The notes beneath the pieces were generated by a model. That model was given only the letters and a program-made list of their open reading frames with translations. It was not told the DNA's origin and searched no databases. This document shows positions 37,720-48,147 of a DNA stretch of 62,333 nt, piece by piece. How positions within the stretch are numbered: position 1 is the first letter of the stretch; each line of letters starts with the position of its first letter. This stretch comes from Geopseudomonas aromaticivorans. GTDB taxonomy: Bacteria; Pseudomonadota; Gammaproteobacteria; Pseudomonadales; Pseudomonadaceae. The stretch covers positions 1-62,333 of the forward strand of contig NZ_JAHRGL010000021.1 of assembly GCF_019097855.1 (NCBI RefSeq). Direction: 5' to 3'. Both the position numbers and the translations under genes were made by a program.

Positions 37720-38079
37720 TCAGGCGAGGCGGGCCCACGCAGGGCGGTCAGGCGGAGAGGATGGTCGGGCCAGCGGATGAGCCTGGTGCCCTGTTTCGCC
37801 AGCTGACGAGCTGTTCACATCAAACAAGGCTACAGCGGAAAAGATCGGCGTGACGCCAGCGGAAACGCAGGCGTTGCAATCGCCATGCAGGTTCTTGCCG
37901 CTTTGGGGATCGGGACCGTCGTCGTCCTCGTTCCCCACCTGGCTTTTGTGCTGGTGAGCGTGATGGCCGAAATGCTTCGTCTGGCTTCCCGATTCGTGCT
38001 GGCAATAGCTGCCCAGTGCAGCCCAACCGAGCTGCAGCGGCATCATCACCAGCAAGAGAATCGTTAGCCAACGGCGCAT
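37720..38079 (-). CDS. czcI: CzcI-family small secreted metal-binding protein
   Basis: A 119-residue exported protein at the head of the czc-like operon. Signal peptide to LQLGWAA, then the CzcI hallmark YCQHESG followed by HFGHHAHQHKSQ and a later GDCNACVSAG; the C-terminal third is low complexity. CzcI in Cupriavidus czc is a small periplasmic protein with regulatory effects on the operon. ATG at 38079; ribosome site weak. It lies 148 bp downstream (in position) of the CadA stop, and that gap should hold the operon promoter, which I could not pinpoint. Confidence 0.82.
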   Translation of the reverse strand: MRRWLTILLLVMMPLQLGWAALGSYCQHESGSQTKHFGHHAHQHKSQVGNEDDDGPDPQSGKNLHGDCNACVSAGVTPIFSAVALFDVNSSSAGETGHQAHPLARPSSPPDRPAWARLA

Positions 38080-38227
38080 AAGTACTTGATCGTAGATGGA
38101 TTGGTTATATGAAATCTTAACAGCTGCAATCTGGCAAGAAAACCTGACGGGACCGACGGCACGCATTTTCCAGCCTGGCTTGCACCCATGGATCGGCACT
38201 AGTGGACCGCAGGAGCACGCAAACCCA

Positions 38228-40627
38228 CTACTTGCGCAGCAACCGCAGCCCGTTGGCCACCACCAGCAAACTAGCCCCCATGTCGGCAAATACCGCCATC
38301 CACAAGGTGGCCTGCCCGCTGAACGTCAGCAGCAGGAAGACCGCCTTGATCACGAGGGCGAAGGCGATGTTCTGCCGCAGCACCGCTGCGGTCGCCCTCG
38401 ACAGCCGGACGAACGCGGGAATCTTGCGCAGGTCGTCGTCCATCAGCGCAACATCTGCCGTCTCGATGGCGGTATCCGTACCAACCGCCCCCATCGCAAA
38501 GCCAATGCTCGCTCGGGCAAGGGCGGGCGCATCGTTGATCCCGTCCCCCACCATGCCGACCGCACCCGCCTTGTCGCTCGTCATCAGCCCTTCGATGATC
38601 TTGAGCTTGTCTTCCGGCAGCAGCCCACCGCGAGCCTCGTCGATGCCGACCGAGCGGGCAATGGTTTCGGCGGTATGGATATTGTCGCCGCTGAGCATCA
38701 GGGTTTTCACCCCGAGGGCGTGCAGTTCGCTGATAGCCTCGCGACTGGTTTCCCGCACCGTGTCGGCCACCGCGAAAATGCCCAGAACTTCGTGCTGGTT
38801 GACCAGCAGCACCACCGACTTGCCCTGACGCTCCAGGGCAAACAGCTGCGCCTCGATGGCTTCCGAGCAAAGCCCCAGCTCCTCGATCAGCCGGTGGTTG
38901 CCCAGCTGGTATAGATGATCGTCGATGCGGCCCCGGACGCCCCGGCCAAGAATGGCGGCCAGATCGCTCACCGGGCGCAAAGCCAAACCGGCTTCGCAGG
39001 CCGCATGGGCGACGGCCTGGGACACCGGGTGATCCGAGCGTGCCGCAAGGCTTGCCGCCAGAGTGCGAACCTGGACTTCCTCGCCATTCAAGGCGATGAA
39101 GTCGGTTTGCACCGGCTTGCCATGGGTGATGGTGCCGGTCTTGTCGAGTGCCAGAGTGGCCAGTTTGCGCCCCTCCTCCAGGTACACACCGCCCTTGACG
39201 AGGATGCCTTTGCGGGCAGCCGCAGCCAGACCACTGACGATGGATACCGGGGTGGAGATCACCAGCGCGCACGGACAGGCAATCACCAATAGCACCAAGG
39301 CCTTGTAGATCCAGTCCATCCAGGCCCCGGCAAACAGCAGCGGCGGTATGACGGCCGTCAGCAACGCCAGCAGGAACACCACCGGGGTGTAGATGCGCGC
39401 GAACTGGTCGACGAAGCGTTGCGTCGGCGCACGACTGCCCTGGGCGGACTCGACGGCATGAATGATCCGCGACAACGTCGAGTGACTGGCCTCTGCCGTC
39501 ACCCGATATTCAAAAGAGCCCGTCTGGTTGATCGTACCGGCAAACACGCTGTCACCTTCCGCCTTGTCCACCGGCAGGCTTTCGCCAGTGATCGGAGCCT
39601 GGTTCACAGTCGAGTGCCCCTGGGTCACCACACCATCCAGCGCGATGCGCTCACCTGGACGCAGACGCACCGTGGCTCCCACCGCCACCTGCTTGGCGGG
39701 CACAGCCAGCCAACTGCCATCCGGCTGCTGGACGGTGGCCGTTTGCGGGGCGAGCTCCATCAGGCCGCGAATCGCATTGCGCGCACGGTCGAGCGATCTG
39801 GCCTCGATCACCTCAGCCAGGGCGAACAGGAACATCACCATGGCCGCCTCCGGCCACTCGCCAATGAGCATCGCGCCGGTGACGGCAATCGACATCAGCG
39901 CGTTGATGTTCAGGTTGCGGTTCTTGAGGGCAATCCAGCCTTTCTTGTAGGTCGAGAGTCCACCTACGCCAATCGCCATCATGGAAAGCGCCACGACCAA
40001 CCAGTGATTACCGCTGTTCAACCAGTGCACGACCTCGGCCAGGGTCGCACTCACGCCCGCCACGGCCAGTGGCCACCAATGGTGGGTGCTGGTAGACGGC
40101 TTGGCGCTGTCGTTGGCAACACTCGGTTCGACACTGGCTTCGAGTCCGATGGATGTCAGCGCGCCCAGGATGGCATTCAGGCTCTCGGGACTGTGCGTGA
40201 CCGTCAGACGGCGTTGCAGCAGATTGAAGTCCAGGGACTCGACCCCGGGCATTCCGGTCAGCTTGTCGCGAATCAGCCGTTCCTCGGTAGGGCAGTCCAT
40301 CTTCGCGATGAGCAACACCGTGCACACCTGCTCGGCTGGAGGGGCAAGACGCTGGGCCTGCATGCCGATGGCGCGCAATCCGGCTTCGACCGGCTCCAGC
40401 GAATCGAGCTGGTGGTTCACCGTCAGCGTGCGCTGCATCAGGTTGAACTCCAACCCGGTCACTCCTGCGAGCGGCTCCAGCTTGCCGCGAATCAGCCGTT
40501 CCTCGGTGGGGCAGTCCATGTTGTCGATGCGGTACTGCGCAATCTTTCCCGCTCCGGCGGAGAGCGTCTTCGGTTCCGCTGACGACGCAGTGGAACACCC
40601 GCACCCAACAGCGTTGCACTCACCCAT
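38228..40627 (-). CDS. cadA: CadA/ZntA-type Zn/Cd/Pb P-type ATPase
   Basis: Inner-membrane pump exporting Zn(II), Cd(II) or Pb(II). 799 residues: a Cys-rich start (MGECNAVGCGC), two HMA-like domains each with the variant site MDCPTEERLIR (about residues 36 and 109), then the ATPase core with VIACPCALVISTPVSIVSGL, the phosphorylated Asp in LDKTGTITHGKP (about residue 495), SDHPVSQAV and MVGDGINDAPALARA. The CPC-ALVISTPVS form is that of Zn/Cd pumps, not copper pumps. ATG at 40627 follows GGGG with proper spacing. Divergent from cadR, which shares a MerR-type promoter. Confidence 0.93.
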   Translation of the reverse strand: MGECNAVGCGCSTASSAEPKTLSAGAGKIAQYRIDNMDCPTEERLIRGKLEPLAGVTGLEFNLMQRTLTVNHQLDSLEPVEAGLRAIGMQAQRLAPPAEQVCTVLLIAKMDCPTEERLIRDKLTGMPGVESLDFNLLQRRLTVTHSPESLNAILGALTSIGLEASVEPSVANDSAKPSTSTHHWWPLAVAGVSATLAEVVHWLNSGNHWLVVALSMMAIGVGGLSTYKKGWIALKNRNLNINALMSIAVTGAMLIGEWPEAAMVMFLFALAEVIEARSLDRARNAIRGLMELAPQTATVQQPDGSWLAVPAKQVAVGATVRLRPGERIALDGVVTQGHSTVNQAPITGESLPVDKAEGDSVFAGTINQTGSFEYRVTAEASHSTLSRIIHAVESAQGSRAPTQRFVDQFARIYTPVVFLLALLTAVIPPLLFAGAWMDWIYKALVLLVIACPCALVISTPVSIVSGLAAAARKGILVKGGVYLEEGRKLATLALDKTGTITHGKPVQTDFIALNGEEVQVRTLAASLAARSDHPVSQAVAHAACEAGLALRPVSDLAAILGRGVRGRIDDHLYQLGNHRLIEELGLCSEAIEAQLFALERQGKSVVLLVNQHEVLGIFAVADTVRETSREAISELHALGVKTLMLSGDNIHTAETIARSVGIDEARGGLLPEDKLKIIEGLMTSDKAGAVGMVGDGINDAPALARASIGFAMGAVGTDTAIETADVALMDDDLRKIPAFVRLSRATAAVLRQNIAFALVIKAVFLLLTFSGQATLWMAVFADMGASLLVVANGLRLLRK

Positions 40628-40667
40628 GTTGTACCCCCAAGCCTGACGTTGGGCACGAGTAAACAAC

Positions 40668-40682
40668 CTGTAGCGGCTACAG
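40668..40682. promoter_or_regulatory. CadR operator in the cadA promoter
   Basis: Dyad CTGTAGC-GGCTACAG placed just inside a TTGACT -35 element (minus strand, 40687-40682), in the long spacer expected of a MerR-family promoter driving cadA. Matches the form of known CadR/PbrR operators. Confidence 0.8.
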
Positions 40683-40739
40683 AGTCAAGCCCCTATGCTG
40701 CAAGTAGACGTCACCAGACCCGACTATTGGGAGAACACC

Positions 40740-41222
40740 TTGAAAATAGGTCAACTGGCCAGAACTACGGGCACCCAGGTCGAAACCATCCGCTACTACG
40801 AGCGCGAGGGGCTACTCGCCTCGCCAGCACGCAGCGACGGCAACTTTCGCATCTACACCGAAGCGCATGTCGAAAGGCTGTCCTTCATCCGCCGTTGCCG
40901 CATGCTGGACATGACGCACGCCGAGATTCGGGGGCTGCTCCATTTCAAGGATGCCCCCAGCGAACACTGTGGCGATGTGAACGCCCTGCTGGACGCGCAC
41001 ATTGGCCATGTCACCGCGCGCATCGAGGAGCTCCGCCAGCTGGAACAACAGCTCAAGAGCTTGCGTGAACGCTGCAACGAGCCGAGTAGCGCCGCCCACT
41101 GCGGCATCCTCCACGAGTTGTCGCAGCCGTTGTGCGAAGGCGCAACGAGCGAGGGCAATCACCTGCGCTGCGCACATTCAGGCGGCCCCTCCCATCAGCG
41201 GCAAACCGGGACCACGCAATAA
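40740..41222 (+). CDS. cadR: CadR, MerR-family cadmium/zinc regulator
   Basis: MerR-family activator that twists its promoter DNA on binding Cd(II)/Zn(II)/Pb(II). About 160 residues: winged helix (KIGQLARTTGTQVETIRYYEREGL), effector region with conserved Cys (SEHCGDVNALLDAHIGHVTARI, RCNEPSSAAHCGILHELS) and a His/Cys-containing C-terminal extension (HLRCAHSGG) like Pseudomonas CadR. A TTG start at 40740 is chosen since GGGAG lies 6 nt upstream and it begins exactly at the conserved N-terminus. The second cus operon begins 87 bp downstream on the same strand. Confidence 0.9.
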   Translation: MKIGQLARTTGTQVETIRYYEREGLLASPARSDGNFRIYTEAHVERLSFIRRCRMLDMTHAEIRGLLHFKDAPSEHCGDVNALLDAHIGHVTARIEELRQLEQQLKSLRERCNEPSSAAHCGILHELSQPLCEGATSEGNHLRCAHSGGPSHQRQTGTTQ

Positions 41223-41309
41223 CGAGCTCTGCTCGAAGCTCCTTAACTACTGTGCCGGGTGGTGCGCCTGCAATTGTGTACCCCACCGAGCAGGACTAGA
41301 CTCCCGTCC

Positions 41310-41660
41310 ATGAAACGCCACCTGCGGCTCTGCCTGGTTTTCCTGCTCAGTCTGACGCTTCCCCTCACCGGGATGGCGGGGGTCCAGCCACCGGCAGAAC
41401 CCTGTCCGATGCAGGCGACCGACATGGCGGCGATGGCCGACATGCTGGCCGTGCCTCCGGACTGCTGCCAGGACATGGGCGGTCCAGCCGAGCCTGGCAA
41501 GCCCTGCAAACCGGGGCAGGAATGCAAGACCGCCAGCCTGCTGCAAGTGGCAGTCATCAAGCCCCCCATCCCCTTGTCCGCCCCTATAGCGGCATCCTAC
41601 ACCTGCGATCTGCTGCCCGAGCGCCCCCCATCCGGGCTCTGGCGACCACCCTGCGCCTGA
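41310..41660 (+). CDS. Cys-rich secreted protein heading the second cus operon
   Basis: A 116-residue exported protein, paralog of 8128-8478. Signal peptide at residues 5-23 (LVFLLSLTLPLTGMAG); mature part with EPCPMQATDMAAMADM, PDCCQDMGG, KPCKPGQECKT, LQVAVIKPP, a single Cys in YTCDLLP, and the closing LWRPPCA. Cys and Met are spaced as for Cu(I) ligands. Most of the sequence between the shared motifs has diverged. ATG at 41310. It precedes cusC by 91 bp. Role unknown. Confidence 0.72.
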   Translation: MKRHLRLCLVFLLSLTLPLTGMAGVQPPAEPCPMQATDMAAMADMLAVPPDCCQDMGGPAEPGKPCKPGQECKTASLLQVAVIKPPIPLSAPIAASYTCDLLPERPPSGLWRPPCA

Positions 41661-41751
41661 TTCCTGCCCCACACTGAACGCTATCCCGCCTGGTCGGGAC
41701 AGCAGGGCTGCGCGCGTTCGCGCGACACGGAACATCACAGGAATCGAGAGC

Positions 41752-43008
41752 ATGAACATCCCACGTCACTGTCCGGGCTGGCCCCTCGCCGCCGCCCTGG
41801 CGGCGTCCGTGCTGGCATTGCCGAGCCAGGCAGCCTCGCTGACCCTCGCCGAGGCCTTGCGCCTGGCTGAAGATAACGCCCCTTCGCTGGCCGCCGAGCA
41901 AGCCAAACTGCAAGCCGCCAGTAGTGCCGCCATTCCCGCCGGAGAACTGCCCGATCCTCAGCTGCGGCTGGGGGTGCAGAACTATCCCGTCGGCGGCCCC
42001 GACCGCTGGAGCATCGACCGCGATTTCATGACCATGCAGATGGTCGGAGTCATGCAGGAGATGCCCAACAGCGCCAAGCGCCGGGCTCGGATTGAGGTAG
42101 CCGATGCTGCGGTAGAGCGCGCCGCCGCCGAAAGCGCGGTCGAACGACTGAGCGTCCGCCAGGCCACCGCGCTGGCCTGGATCGACCGCCTCGCGGTGGA
42201 ACGCCAGCAGGCGCTGTTCACCGATTTCATCCGCGAGAACCGTCTGCTCGCTGCCGCCGTGCAGGCGCAGATCGCCGGCGGACGTGGGCAGGCTGCCGAC
42301 GCTGTGCGGCCGAAACAAGAGGCAGCCCGCCTGGACGAACAGCAGGACCAACTGGCCCAGCAACACGTTCGCGCGCGCGCTGCCCTACGTCGCTGGATAG
42401 GCGTGGCCGCCGACCAGCCGCTGGCTGGCGACTGGCCAGAATGGCCCGTCGATCACGCCCGCTACGGCCACCAGTTGCCACGCCACCCGGCGCTGGCCGC
42501 CTTCGAGCCGATGACGCGCGAAGCGCAAGCCAAGGTGCGCGAGGCGCAGGCGGAGAAGAAGTCCGACTGGAGTTGGGAGCTCGACTACCAGCGTCGTGGC
42601 CGCGAGTTTGGCGACATGGTCAGTGTGCAGGTCAGTTTCGACCTGCCACTGTTCCCCGGCTCTCGGCAGGATCCAAAAATCGCCGCCCGACATGCCGAAC
42701 TCGACCAGCTAGAGGCCGAGCGCGAAGCCCTGCTGCGCGAGCATGCCCAGCAACTGGAAGAGGATCTCGCCGAATACCAGCGACTACAGCGGGCACTGCA
42801 TCGCAACCGCGACAGCTTCGTGCCGCTGGCCCGGGAGAAGGTGGAGCTCAGCCTGGCCAGCTACCGCGCCGGCAAGGGCGATCTGCTCAGCGTCATCACC
42901 GCCCGTCAGGAGCTGATCGAGACTCGCCTGCGCCAGGTCGAGCTGGAGGCACAGGGCGCCAAGACCGCTGCACGGCTGCATTTTGCCTACGGGGAGGAGC
43001 ACCCATGA
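41752..43008 (+). CDS. cusC: CusC-like outer membrane efflux channel, second copy
   Basis: Outer-membrane channel of the second Cus-type pump, 418 residues. Signal peptide to SVLALPSQAAS; repeats with LTLAEALRLAEDNAPS, DPQLRLGVQNYPVGGPDRW, EFGDMVSVQVSFDLPLFPG and YRAGKGDLLSVITARQELIETRLRQ. Colinear with 8570-9832, clearly homologous but far from identical, so not a recent duplication. ATG at 41752 follows AGGAA and GAGAG. Stop overlaps the cusB start by 4 bp. Confidence 0.9.
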   Translation: MNIPRHCPGWPLAAALAASVLALPSQAASLTLAEALRLAEDNAPSLAAEQAKLQAASSAAIPAGELPDPQLRLGVQNYPVGGPDRWSIDRDFMTMQMVGVMQEMPNSAKRRARIEVADAAVERAAAESAVERLSVRQATALAWIDRLAVERQQALFTDFIRENRLLAAAVQAQIAGGRGQAADAVRPKQEAARLDEQQDQLAQQHVRARAALRRWIGVAADQPLAGDWPEWPVDHARYGHQLPRHPALAAFEPMTREAQAKVREAQAEKKSDWSWELDYQRRGREFGDMVSVQVSFDLPLFPGSRQDPKIAARHAELDQLEAEREALLREHAQQLEEDLAEYQRLQRALHRNRDSFVPLAREKVELSLASYRAGKGDLLSVITARQELIETRLRQVELEAQGAKTAARLHFAYGEEHP

Positions 43009-44486
43009 ACATGCGAATTGGCCCGACAGCCGCACTGTGCGGCTTGGCGCTCGTTCTAGGCGCTGGCGGGGGGTACTGGTTCGCCCAGCAGCGCTCGCCC
43101 GAGGTGGCCGACAAAGCCGAACCCGCAGCCATCGCGCTGGATGAGCGGCAGGTACTGTACTGGTACGACCCGATGTATCCGCAGCAGCGGTTCGACAAAC
43201 CGGGCAAGTCGCCCTTCATGGACATGGAGCTGGTGCCTCGCTATGCCGATGCCGCCGCGGACAGCGCCGCCGTCAGCATCGATCCGCGGTTGATCCAGAA
43301 TCTCGGCCTGCGCCTGGCGACCGTCAGCCGTGGGGCCATCGCCTCCAGTCTGGAGGTAACCGGCATGCTGGCTTTCAACGAACGGGATGTCGCGGTGGTT
43401 CAGGCGCGTACTGCCGGCTTCGTCGAGCGGGTCTACGCCCGCGCGCCGGGCGACGTGCTGGCGGCCGGCGCCCCGCTGGCCGACCTCCTGGTGCCCGAGT
43501 GGGCCGCCGCCCAGGAAGAGTTTCTCGCCCTCCGGCGCAGCGGCGATGCCGAGCTGCTGGCGGCGTCCCGCCAGCGCTTGCGCCTGACGGGGATGCCGGC
43601 GGCGCTGATCGCCAAGGTGGAGCGCAGCGGCAAGGCCCAGCCGACCCTGACCATCACCAGCCCCATCGGTGGCGTGTTGCAGGAGCTGGCTGTGCGGACG
43701 GGCATGAGCATGGCGGCCGGCAATACCCTGGCGCGCATCAACGGTCTGGACAGCGTCTGGCTGGAGCTGGCCGTACCGGAGGCCGAAGCCGGGGCACTAG
43801 ACGCCGGCCAGGCGGTCGAGGCGCGCCTGCCGGCGCTCGCTGGCGAGGTGCTGACGGGCCGGGTCGCCACCATCCTGCCCGAGGTGAACGCCGACAGTCG
43901 TACCCTGCGCGTACGAGTCGAACTGCCCAACCCTGACGGGCGCTTGCGGCCGGGGCTGACGGCGCAGGTACGGCTGAATCGGGCGAGCGAGCAAGGCGTG
44001 TTGTCAGTACCGAGCGAGGCTGTCATCCGCACCGGCCGCCGCGCCTTGGTCATGCTCGCCGAAGGCGCAGGGCGCTTCCGCCCCGTCGAGGTGCAACCAG
44101 GTCTAGAAAGCGACGGCCGGACGGTGATACTGAGCGGCCTGGAGGAAGGCCAGCAGGTGGTCGCCTCCGGGCAGTTCCTGCTCGATTCCGAGGCCAGCCT
44201 CAAGGGCATGGTCGTGGAGGCTGCGGCAAGACCGGAGCCTGCCGCCAGCGCTCCGCCCCTGCATGAGGCCGAGGGGCAAATCGTCGAGATCGGTGACCAG
44301 CACGTGACCCTCGCCCATGGTCCGTTCCGCACGCTGGGGATGCCCGGCATGACCATGAGTTTCCCCCTGGCCGATCCGGCCCTGCTGCAAGGACTCAAGG
44401 TTGGTGACCGAGTGCGCTTCGCGGTGCGCGAGAGCGACGCTGGGCTGGTGGTCGAGCATCTGGAAAAACTGGGAGACCAGCCATGA
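43005..44486 (+). CDS. cusB: CusB-like adaptor with fused CusF-like domain, second copy
   Basis: Periplasmic adaptor, 493 residues. N-terminal anchor ([18 protein letters not shown]), heavy-metal-binding domain ([18 protein letters not shown] then [10 protein letters not shown]), barrel/hairpin core ([35 protein letters not shown]) and a C-terminal CusF-like domain with [18 protein letters not shown]. As in the first copy, the CusF Trp is replaced (GMPGM instead of KWPPM). Long upstream reading frames exist in the same frame, but GGAGGAG lies just before ATG 43005. ATGA overlaps on both sides. Confidence 0.92.
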   Translation: MNMRIGPTAALCGLALVLGAGGGYWFAQQRSPEVADKAEPAAIALDERQVLYWYDPMYPQQRFDKPGKSPFMDMELVPRYADAAADSAAVSIDPRLIQNLGLRLATVSRGAIASSLEVTGMLAFNERDVAVVQARTAGFVERVYARAPGDVLAAGAPLADLLVPEWAAAQEEFLALRRSGDAELLAASRQRLRLTGMPAALIAKVERSGKAQPTLTITSPIGGVLQELAVRTGMSMAAGNTLARINGLDSVWLELAVPEAEAGALDAGQAVEARLPALAGEVLTGRVATILPEVNADSRTLRVRVELPNPDGRLRPGLTAQVRLNRASEQGVLSVPSEAVIRTGRRALVMLAEGAGRFRPVEVQPGLESDGRTVILSGLEEGQQVVASGQFLLDSEASLKGMVVEAAARPEPAASAPPLHEAEGQIVEIGDQHVTLAHGPFRTLGMPGMTMSFPLADPALLQGLKVGDRVRFAVRESDAGLVVEHLEKLGDQP

Positions 44487-47400
44487 TCGCCGCGCTGATC
44501 CGCTGGTCGGTAGCCAACCGCTTCCTGGTCCTGCTGGCCACTCTGTTCGCTACCGCCTGGGGCGTCTGGTCGGTGCGCAGCATCCCGCTCGACGCGCTGC
44601 CGGACCTCTCCGACGTACAGGTGATCGTGCGCACCCCCTATCCGGGGCAGGCGCCGCAGATCGTCGAGAACCAGGTGACCTATCCGCTGACTACCACCAT
44701 GCTCTCGGTGCCGGGGGCGAAAACGGTGCGCGGCTACTCCTTCTTCGGCGACAGCTACGTCTATGTGCTGTTCGAGGACGGCACCGACCTCTACTGGGCG
44801 CGCTCGCGGGTTCTGGAGTACCTGAGCCAGGTGCAGAGCCGCCTGCCGGCGGGTGCCAAACCCGCGCTGGGGCCGGATGCCACCGGGGTCGGCTGGATCT
44901 ACCAGTACGCCCTGGTGGATCGCAGTGGCCGCCACGACCTGGCGCAACTGCGCGCCCTACAGGACTGGTTCCTCAAGTTCGAGCTGAAGACTCTGACCAA
45001 CGTCGCCGAGGTGGCCACCGTCGGCGGCATGGTCAAGCAGTACCAGGTACTGCTCGATCCCGTCAGGCTGGCCAGCCTGGGCATCACCCAGTCCGAGGTG
45101 ATCGCGGCCATCGGCCAGGGCAACCGGGAAACCGGCGGCGCCGTGCTGGAAATGGCCGAGACCGAGTTCATGGTGCGCGCCTCCGGATACTTGAAGACGC
45201 TCGACGACTTCCGCGCCATCCCGCTCAGGCTCGGCGCCGGCAACGTGCCGGTGACCCTCGGCGACGTGGCGAGCATCCAGCTGGGTCCGGAGATGCGCCG
45301 CGGCATCGGCGAACTCGACGGCGAAGGCGAAACGGTCGGCGGCGTGGTGATCCTGCGCAGCGGCAAGAACGCCCGCGACACCATTGCCGCGGTCAAGGGC
45401 AAACTCGACGAGCTGAAGGGCAGCCTGCCCGCCGGGGTGGAAATCGTCACCACCTACGACCGCAGCAAGCTGATCGACCGCGCGGTGGCCAACCTCAGCC
45501 ACAAGCTGCTCGAGGAGTTCATCGTCGTCGCCCTGGTCTGTGCGCTGTTCCTCTGGCACCTGCGCTCATCCCTGGTCGCCATCATCTCGCTGCCGGTTGG
45601 CGTGCTCATCGCGTTCATCGTGATGCACCAGCAGGGGATCAACGCCAACCTCATGTCCCTCGGCGGCATCGCCATCGCCATTGGCGCCATGGTCGATGGA
45701 GCGGTGGTGATGATCGAGAACGCCCACAAGAAGATCGAGGCCTGGCACGCGGCTCACCCCGGGGAGACGCTGACAGGCGAACGCCACTGGCAGGTGATAA
45801 CCGCTGCCGCCGTCGAGGTCGGCCCGGCCTTGTTCTTCTGTCTGCTGATCATCACCCTGTCGTTCATCCCTGTGTTCACCCTGGAGGCCCAGGAAGGCCG
45901 CCTGTTCGGCCCACTGGCCTTCACCAAGACCTACGCCATGGCGGCCGCGGCCGGGTTGTCGGTGACCCTGGTGCCGATACTGATGGGCTACTGGATTCGC
46001 GGGCAGATCCCCCGGGAGGAGCGCAATCCGCTGAATCGCTGGCTGATCCGCCTCTACCGGCCGGCCCTGGACGCGGTGCTGCGCCGCCCCAAAGCCACCC
46101 TGATGGCTGCACTGCTGGTGTTTCTCAGCGCGCTGTGGCCGATTTCCCGCCTCGGCGGCGAGTTCCTGCCACCGATGGATGAAGGTGACTTGCTCTACAT
46201 GCCTTCCGCGCTACCCGGACTCTCGGCGCAGAAGGCTTCGCAGCTATTACAGCAGACCGACCGCCTGATCAAGACGGTACCGGAGGTCGAGCACGTCTTT
46301 GGCAAGGCCGGACGAGCCGAAACCGCCACCGACCCGGCGCCTCTGGAGATGTTCGAAACCACCATCCAGTTCAAGCCGCGCGAGCAGTGGCGACCCGGCA
46401 TGACGCCCGAGAAACTGGTTGAGGTGCTGGACCGCGTGGTGCAGATACCGGGCCTCACCAACATCTGGATTCCGCCGATCCGCAACCGCATCGACATGCT
46501 CGCCACCGGGATCAAGAGCCCCATTGGGGTCAAGATTGCCGGAACCAACCTAGCGGACATTGACGCCGCCAGCCTGGCCGTCGAGCGGGTGGCCAAAGGC
46601 GTGCCCGGCGTCAGCTCGGCGCTGGCTGAGCGGCTGACCGGAGGGCGTTATGTCGACGTGGACATCGACCGTCGTGCGGCCGGCCGCTACGGGCTGAACA
46701 TCGCCGACGTGCAGTCGATAGTGGCGAGTGCCATCGGCGGCGAAAACGTCGGCGAAACCGTCGATGGCCTGGCGCGCTTCCCGATCAATGTGCGCTACCC
46801 CCGCGAGTGGCGCGACTCGCTCAGCGCTCTCGAGGAGCTGCCGATCTATACACCGCAAGGCAGCCAGATCACCTTGGGCACCGTGGCCAGGATTGTGGTC
46901 AAGGATGGCCCACCGATGCTCAAGAGCGAGAACGCTCGACCATCCGGCTGGGTCTATATCGACGTGCGTGGTCGGGATATCGCCGCGGTGGTCGCCGATC
47001 TGCGCCAGGCCATCGGTGCGCAGGTCAGCCTGCAACCGGGGATGAGCCTGAGCTATTCGGGACAGTTCGAGTACCTCGAACGGGCCAACGCCCGGCTCAA
47101 GCTGGTGGTGCCGGCGACCCTGGCAATCATCTTCGTGCTGCTCTACCTGACCTTCGCCCGCATCGACGAGGCCTTGCTGATCATGGCGACGCTACCATTC
47201 GCCCTCACCGGCGGGGTGTGGTTCCTCTATCTGCTCGGATACAACCTGTCGGTGGCCACTGGCGTCGGCTTCATCGCCCTGGCGGGGGTGGCCGCCGAGT
47301 TCGGCGTGATCATGCTGCTCTATCTGAAGCACGCCTGGGCCGAGCGTGAGGCGGCCGGCGAGCACAGCGAACAGGCACTACTGGAGGCGATTCACCAGGG

Positions 47401-47656
47401 CGCCGTGCAGCGCGTGCGTCCCAAGGCGATGACCGTGGCGGTGATCGTCGCAGGCCTGCTGCCTATCTTCTGGGGCAGCGGCACCGGCAGCGAGATCATG
47501 AGCCGCATCGCCGCTCCCATGGTTGGCGGCATGCTCAGCGCGCCCTTGCTGTCCCTGTTCGTCATCCCGGCGGCCTATCGGCTGATTCGCCGCTCGCATC
47601 TACCCAAAGCATCAGCTGTGCAACCATCCAACTCCACAGGAGCAGCCCAGTCATGA
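44483..47656 (+). CDS. cusA: CusA-like heavy-metal RND pump, second copy
   Basis: Inner-membrane Cu(I)/Ag(I) RND pump, 1057 residues. [19 protein letters not shown], helix-4 [20 protein letters not shown] (Gly where the first copy has Ala), and the three Met sites [22 protein letters not shown] and [14 protein letters not shown]. The C-terminus is about 15 residues longer than in copy one ([18 protein letters not shown]). Coupled by 4-bp overlaps to cusB and cusF. Confidence 0.94.
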   Translation: MIAALIRWSVANRFLVLLATLFATAWGVWSVRSIPLDALPDLSDVQVIVRTPYPGQAPQIVENQVTYPLTTTMLSVPGAKTVRGYSFFGDSYVYVLFEDGTDLYWARSRVLEYLSQVQSRLPAGAKPALGPDATGVGWIYQYALVDRSGRHDLAQLRALQDWFLKFELKTLTNVAEVATVGGMVKQYQVLLDPVRLASLGITQSEVIAAIGQGNRETGGAVLEMAETEFMVRASGYLKTLDDFRAIPLRLGAGNVPVTLGDVASIQLGPEMRRGIGELDGEGETVGGVVILRSGKNARDTIAAVKGKLDELKGSLPAGVEIVTTYDRSKLIDRAVANLSHKLLEEFIVVALVCALFLWHLRSSLVAIISLPVGVLIAFIVMHQQGINANLMSLGGIAIAIGAMVDGAVVMIENAHKKIEAWHAAHPGETLTGERHWQVITAAAVEVGPALFFCLLIITLSFIPVFTLEAQEGRLFGPLAFTKTYAMAAAAGLSVTLVPILMGYWIRGQIPREERNPLNRWLIRLYRPALDAVLRRPKATLMAALLVFLSALWPISRLGGEFLPPMDEGDLLYMPSALPGLSAQKASQLLQQTDRLIKTVPEVEHVFGKAGRAETATDPAPLEMFETTIQFKPREQWRPGMTPEKLVEVLDRVVQIPGLTNIWIPPIRNRIDMLATGIKSPIGVKIAGTNLADIDAASLAVERVAKGVPGVSSALAERLTGGRYVDVDIDRRAAGRYGLNIADVQSIVASAIGGENVGETVDGLARFPINVRYPREWRDSLSALEELPIYTPQGSQITLGTVARIVVKDGPPMLKSENARPSGWVYIDVRGRDIAAVVADLRQAIGAQVSLQPGMSLSYSGQFEYLERANARLKLVVPATLAIIFVLLYLTFARIDEALLIMATLPFALTGGVWFLYLLGYNLSVATGVGFIALAGVAAEFGVIMLLYLKHAWAEREAAGEHSEQALLEAIHQGAVQRVRPKAMTVAVIVAGLLPIFWGSGTGSEIMSRIAAPMVGGMLSAPLLSLFVIPAAYRLIRRSHLPKASAVQPSNSTGAAQS

Positions 47657-48012
47657 AACAAGTCCTCGCAACCATCCTGACCGCCACGCTCATCCAGACC
47701 GCCACAGCGGCTGACATGAACGACAAGCCCATGGACAGGATGCCAATGGAACAGCCCACGCCAATGGAACAGCCGGACAGCGTGGCCCCCACCGCCAAGA
47801 CCAGCGGCACGATCAAGGGGATCGACGCAGCCAAAGGGACCATCACGCTATCGCACGGCCCCGTTCCCAGCTTGAAATGGCCACCAATGACCATGGGCTT
47901 TACCGCAACGCCCGAGCAGTTGAAGGGGCTGAAGGTCGGTGACAAAGTGAATTTCGAATTCCAGAGCCAGGGCATGGCAGCCAGGATCGTTTCCATTCGG
48001 AAAGCTGATTGA
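47653..48012 (+). CDS. cusF: CusF-like periplasmic copper chaperone, second copy
   Basis: 119 residues, same length as the first copy. Signal peptide to IQTATAAD, a Met-rich linker ([15 protein letters not shown]) and the CusF fold with its four ligands ([18 protein letters not shown]). Start overlaps the cusA stop (ATGA), tighter than in the first cluster. The C-terminal half is nearly the same as at 14546-14905 while the N-terminal half has drifted. Confidence 0.92.
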   Translation: MKQVLATILTATLIQTATAADMNDKPMDRMPMEQPTPMEQPDSVAPTAKTSGTIKGIDAAKGTITLSHGPVPSLKWPPMTMGFTATPEQLKGLKVGDKVNFEFQSQGMAARIVSIRKAD

Positions 48013-48147
48013 GCCTATCCCCCTTGACTCACGATGGGGCAATCCAGCCAAGGGACGCTACAGTTCTAGACGAAAGCCATGTTGTCAACGCAATGACCCG
48101 GCTCGTAGGTATGTTGGTTCAGCTCACCACCACAAAGGCAGCTCGAC

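Noticed and set aside
41223-41309. Possible cop box or CueR-type operator before the second cus operon
   Set aside because: No TTACA-N5-GT(A/C)A match and no clear dyad with long-spacer promoter could be found.
44401-46182. A 593-codon plus-strand open frame overlapping cusB and cusA in another frame
   Set aside because: Out-of-frame shadow with Arg/Gly/Pro-rich product; cusA in the true frame has all family motifs.
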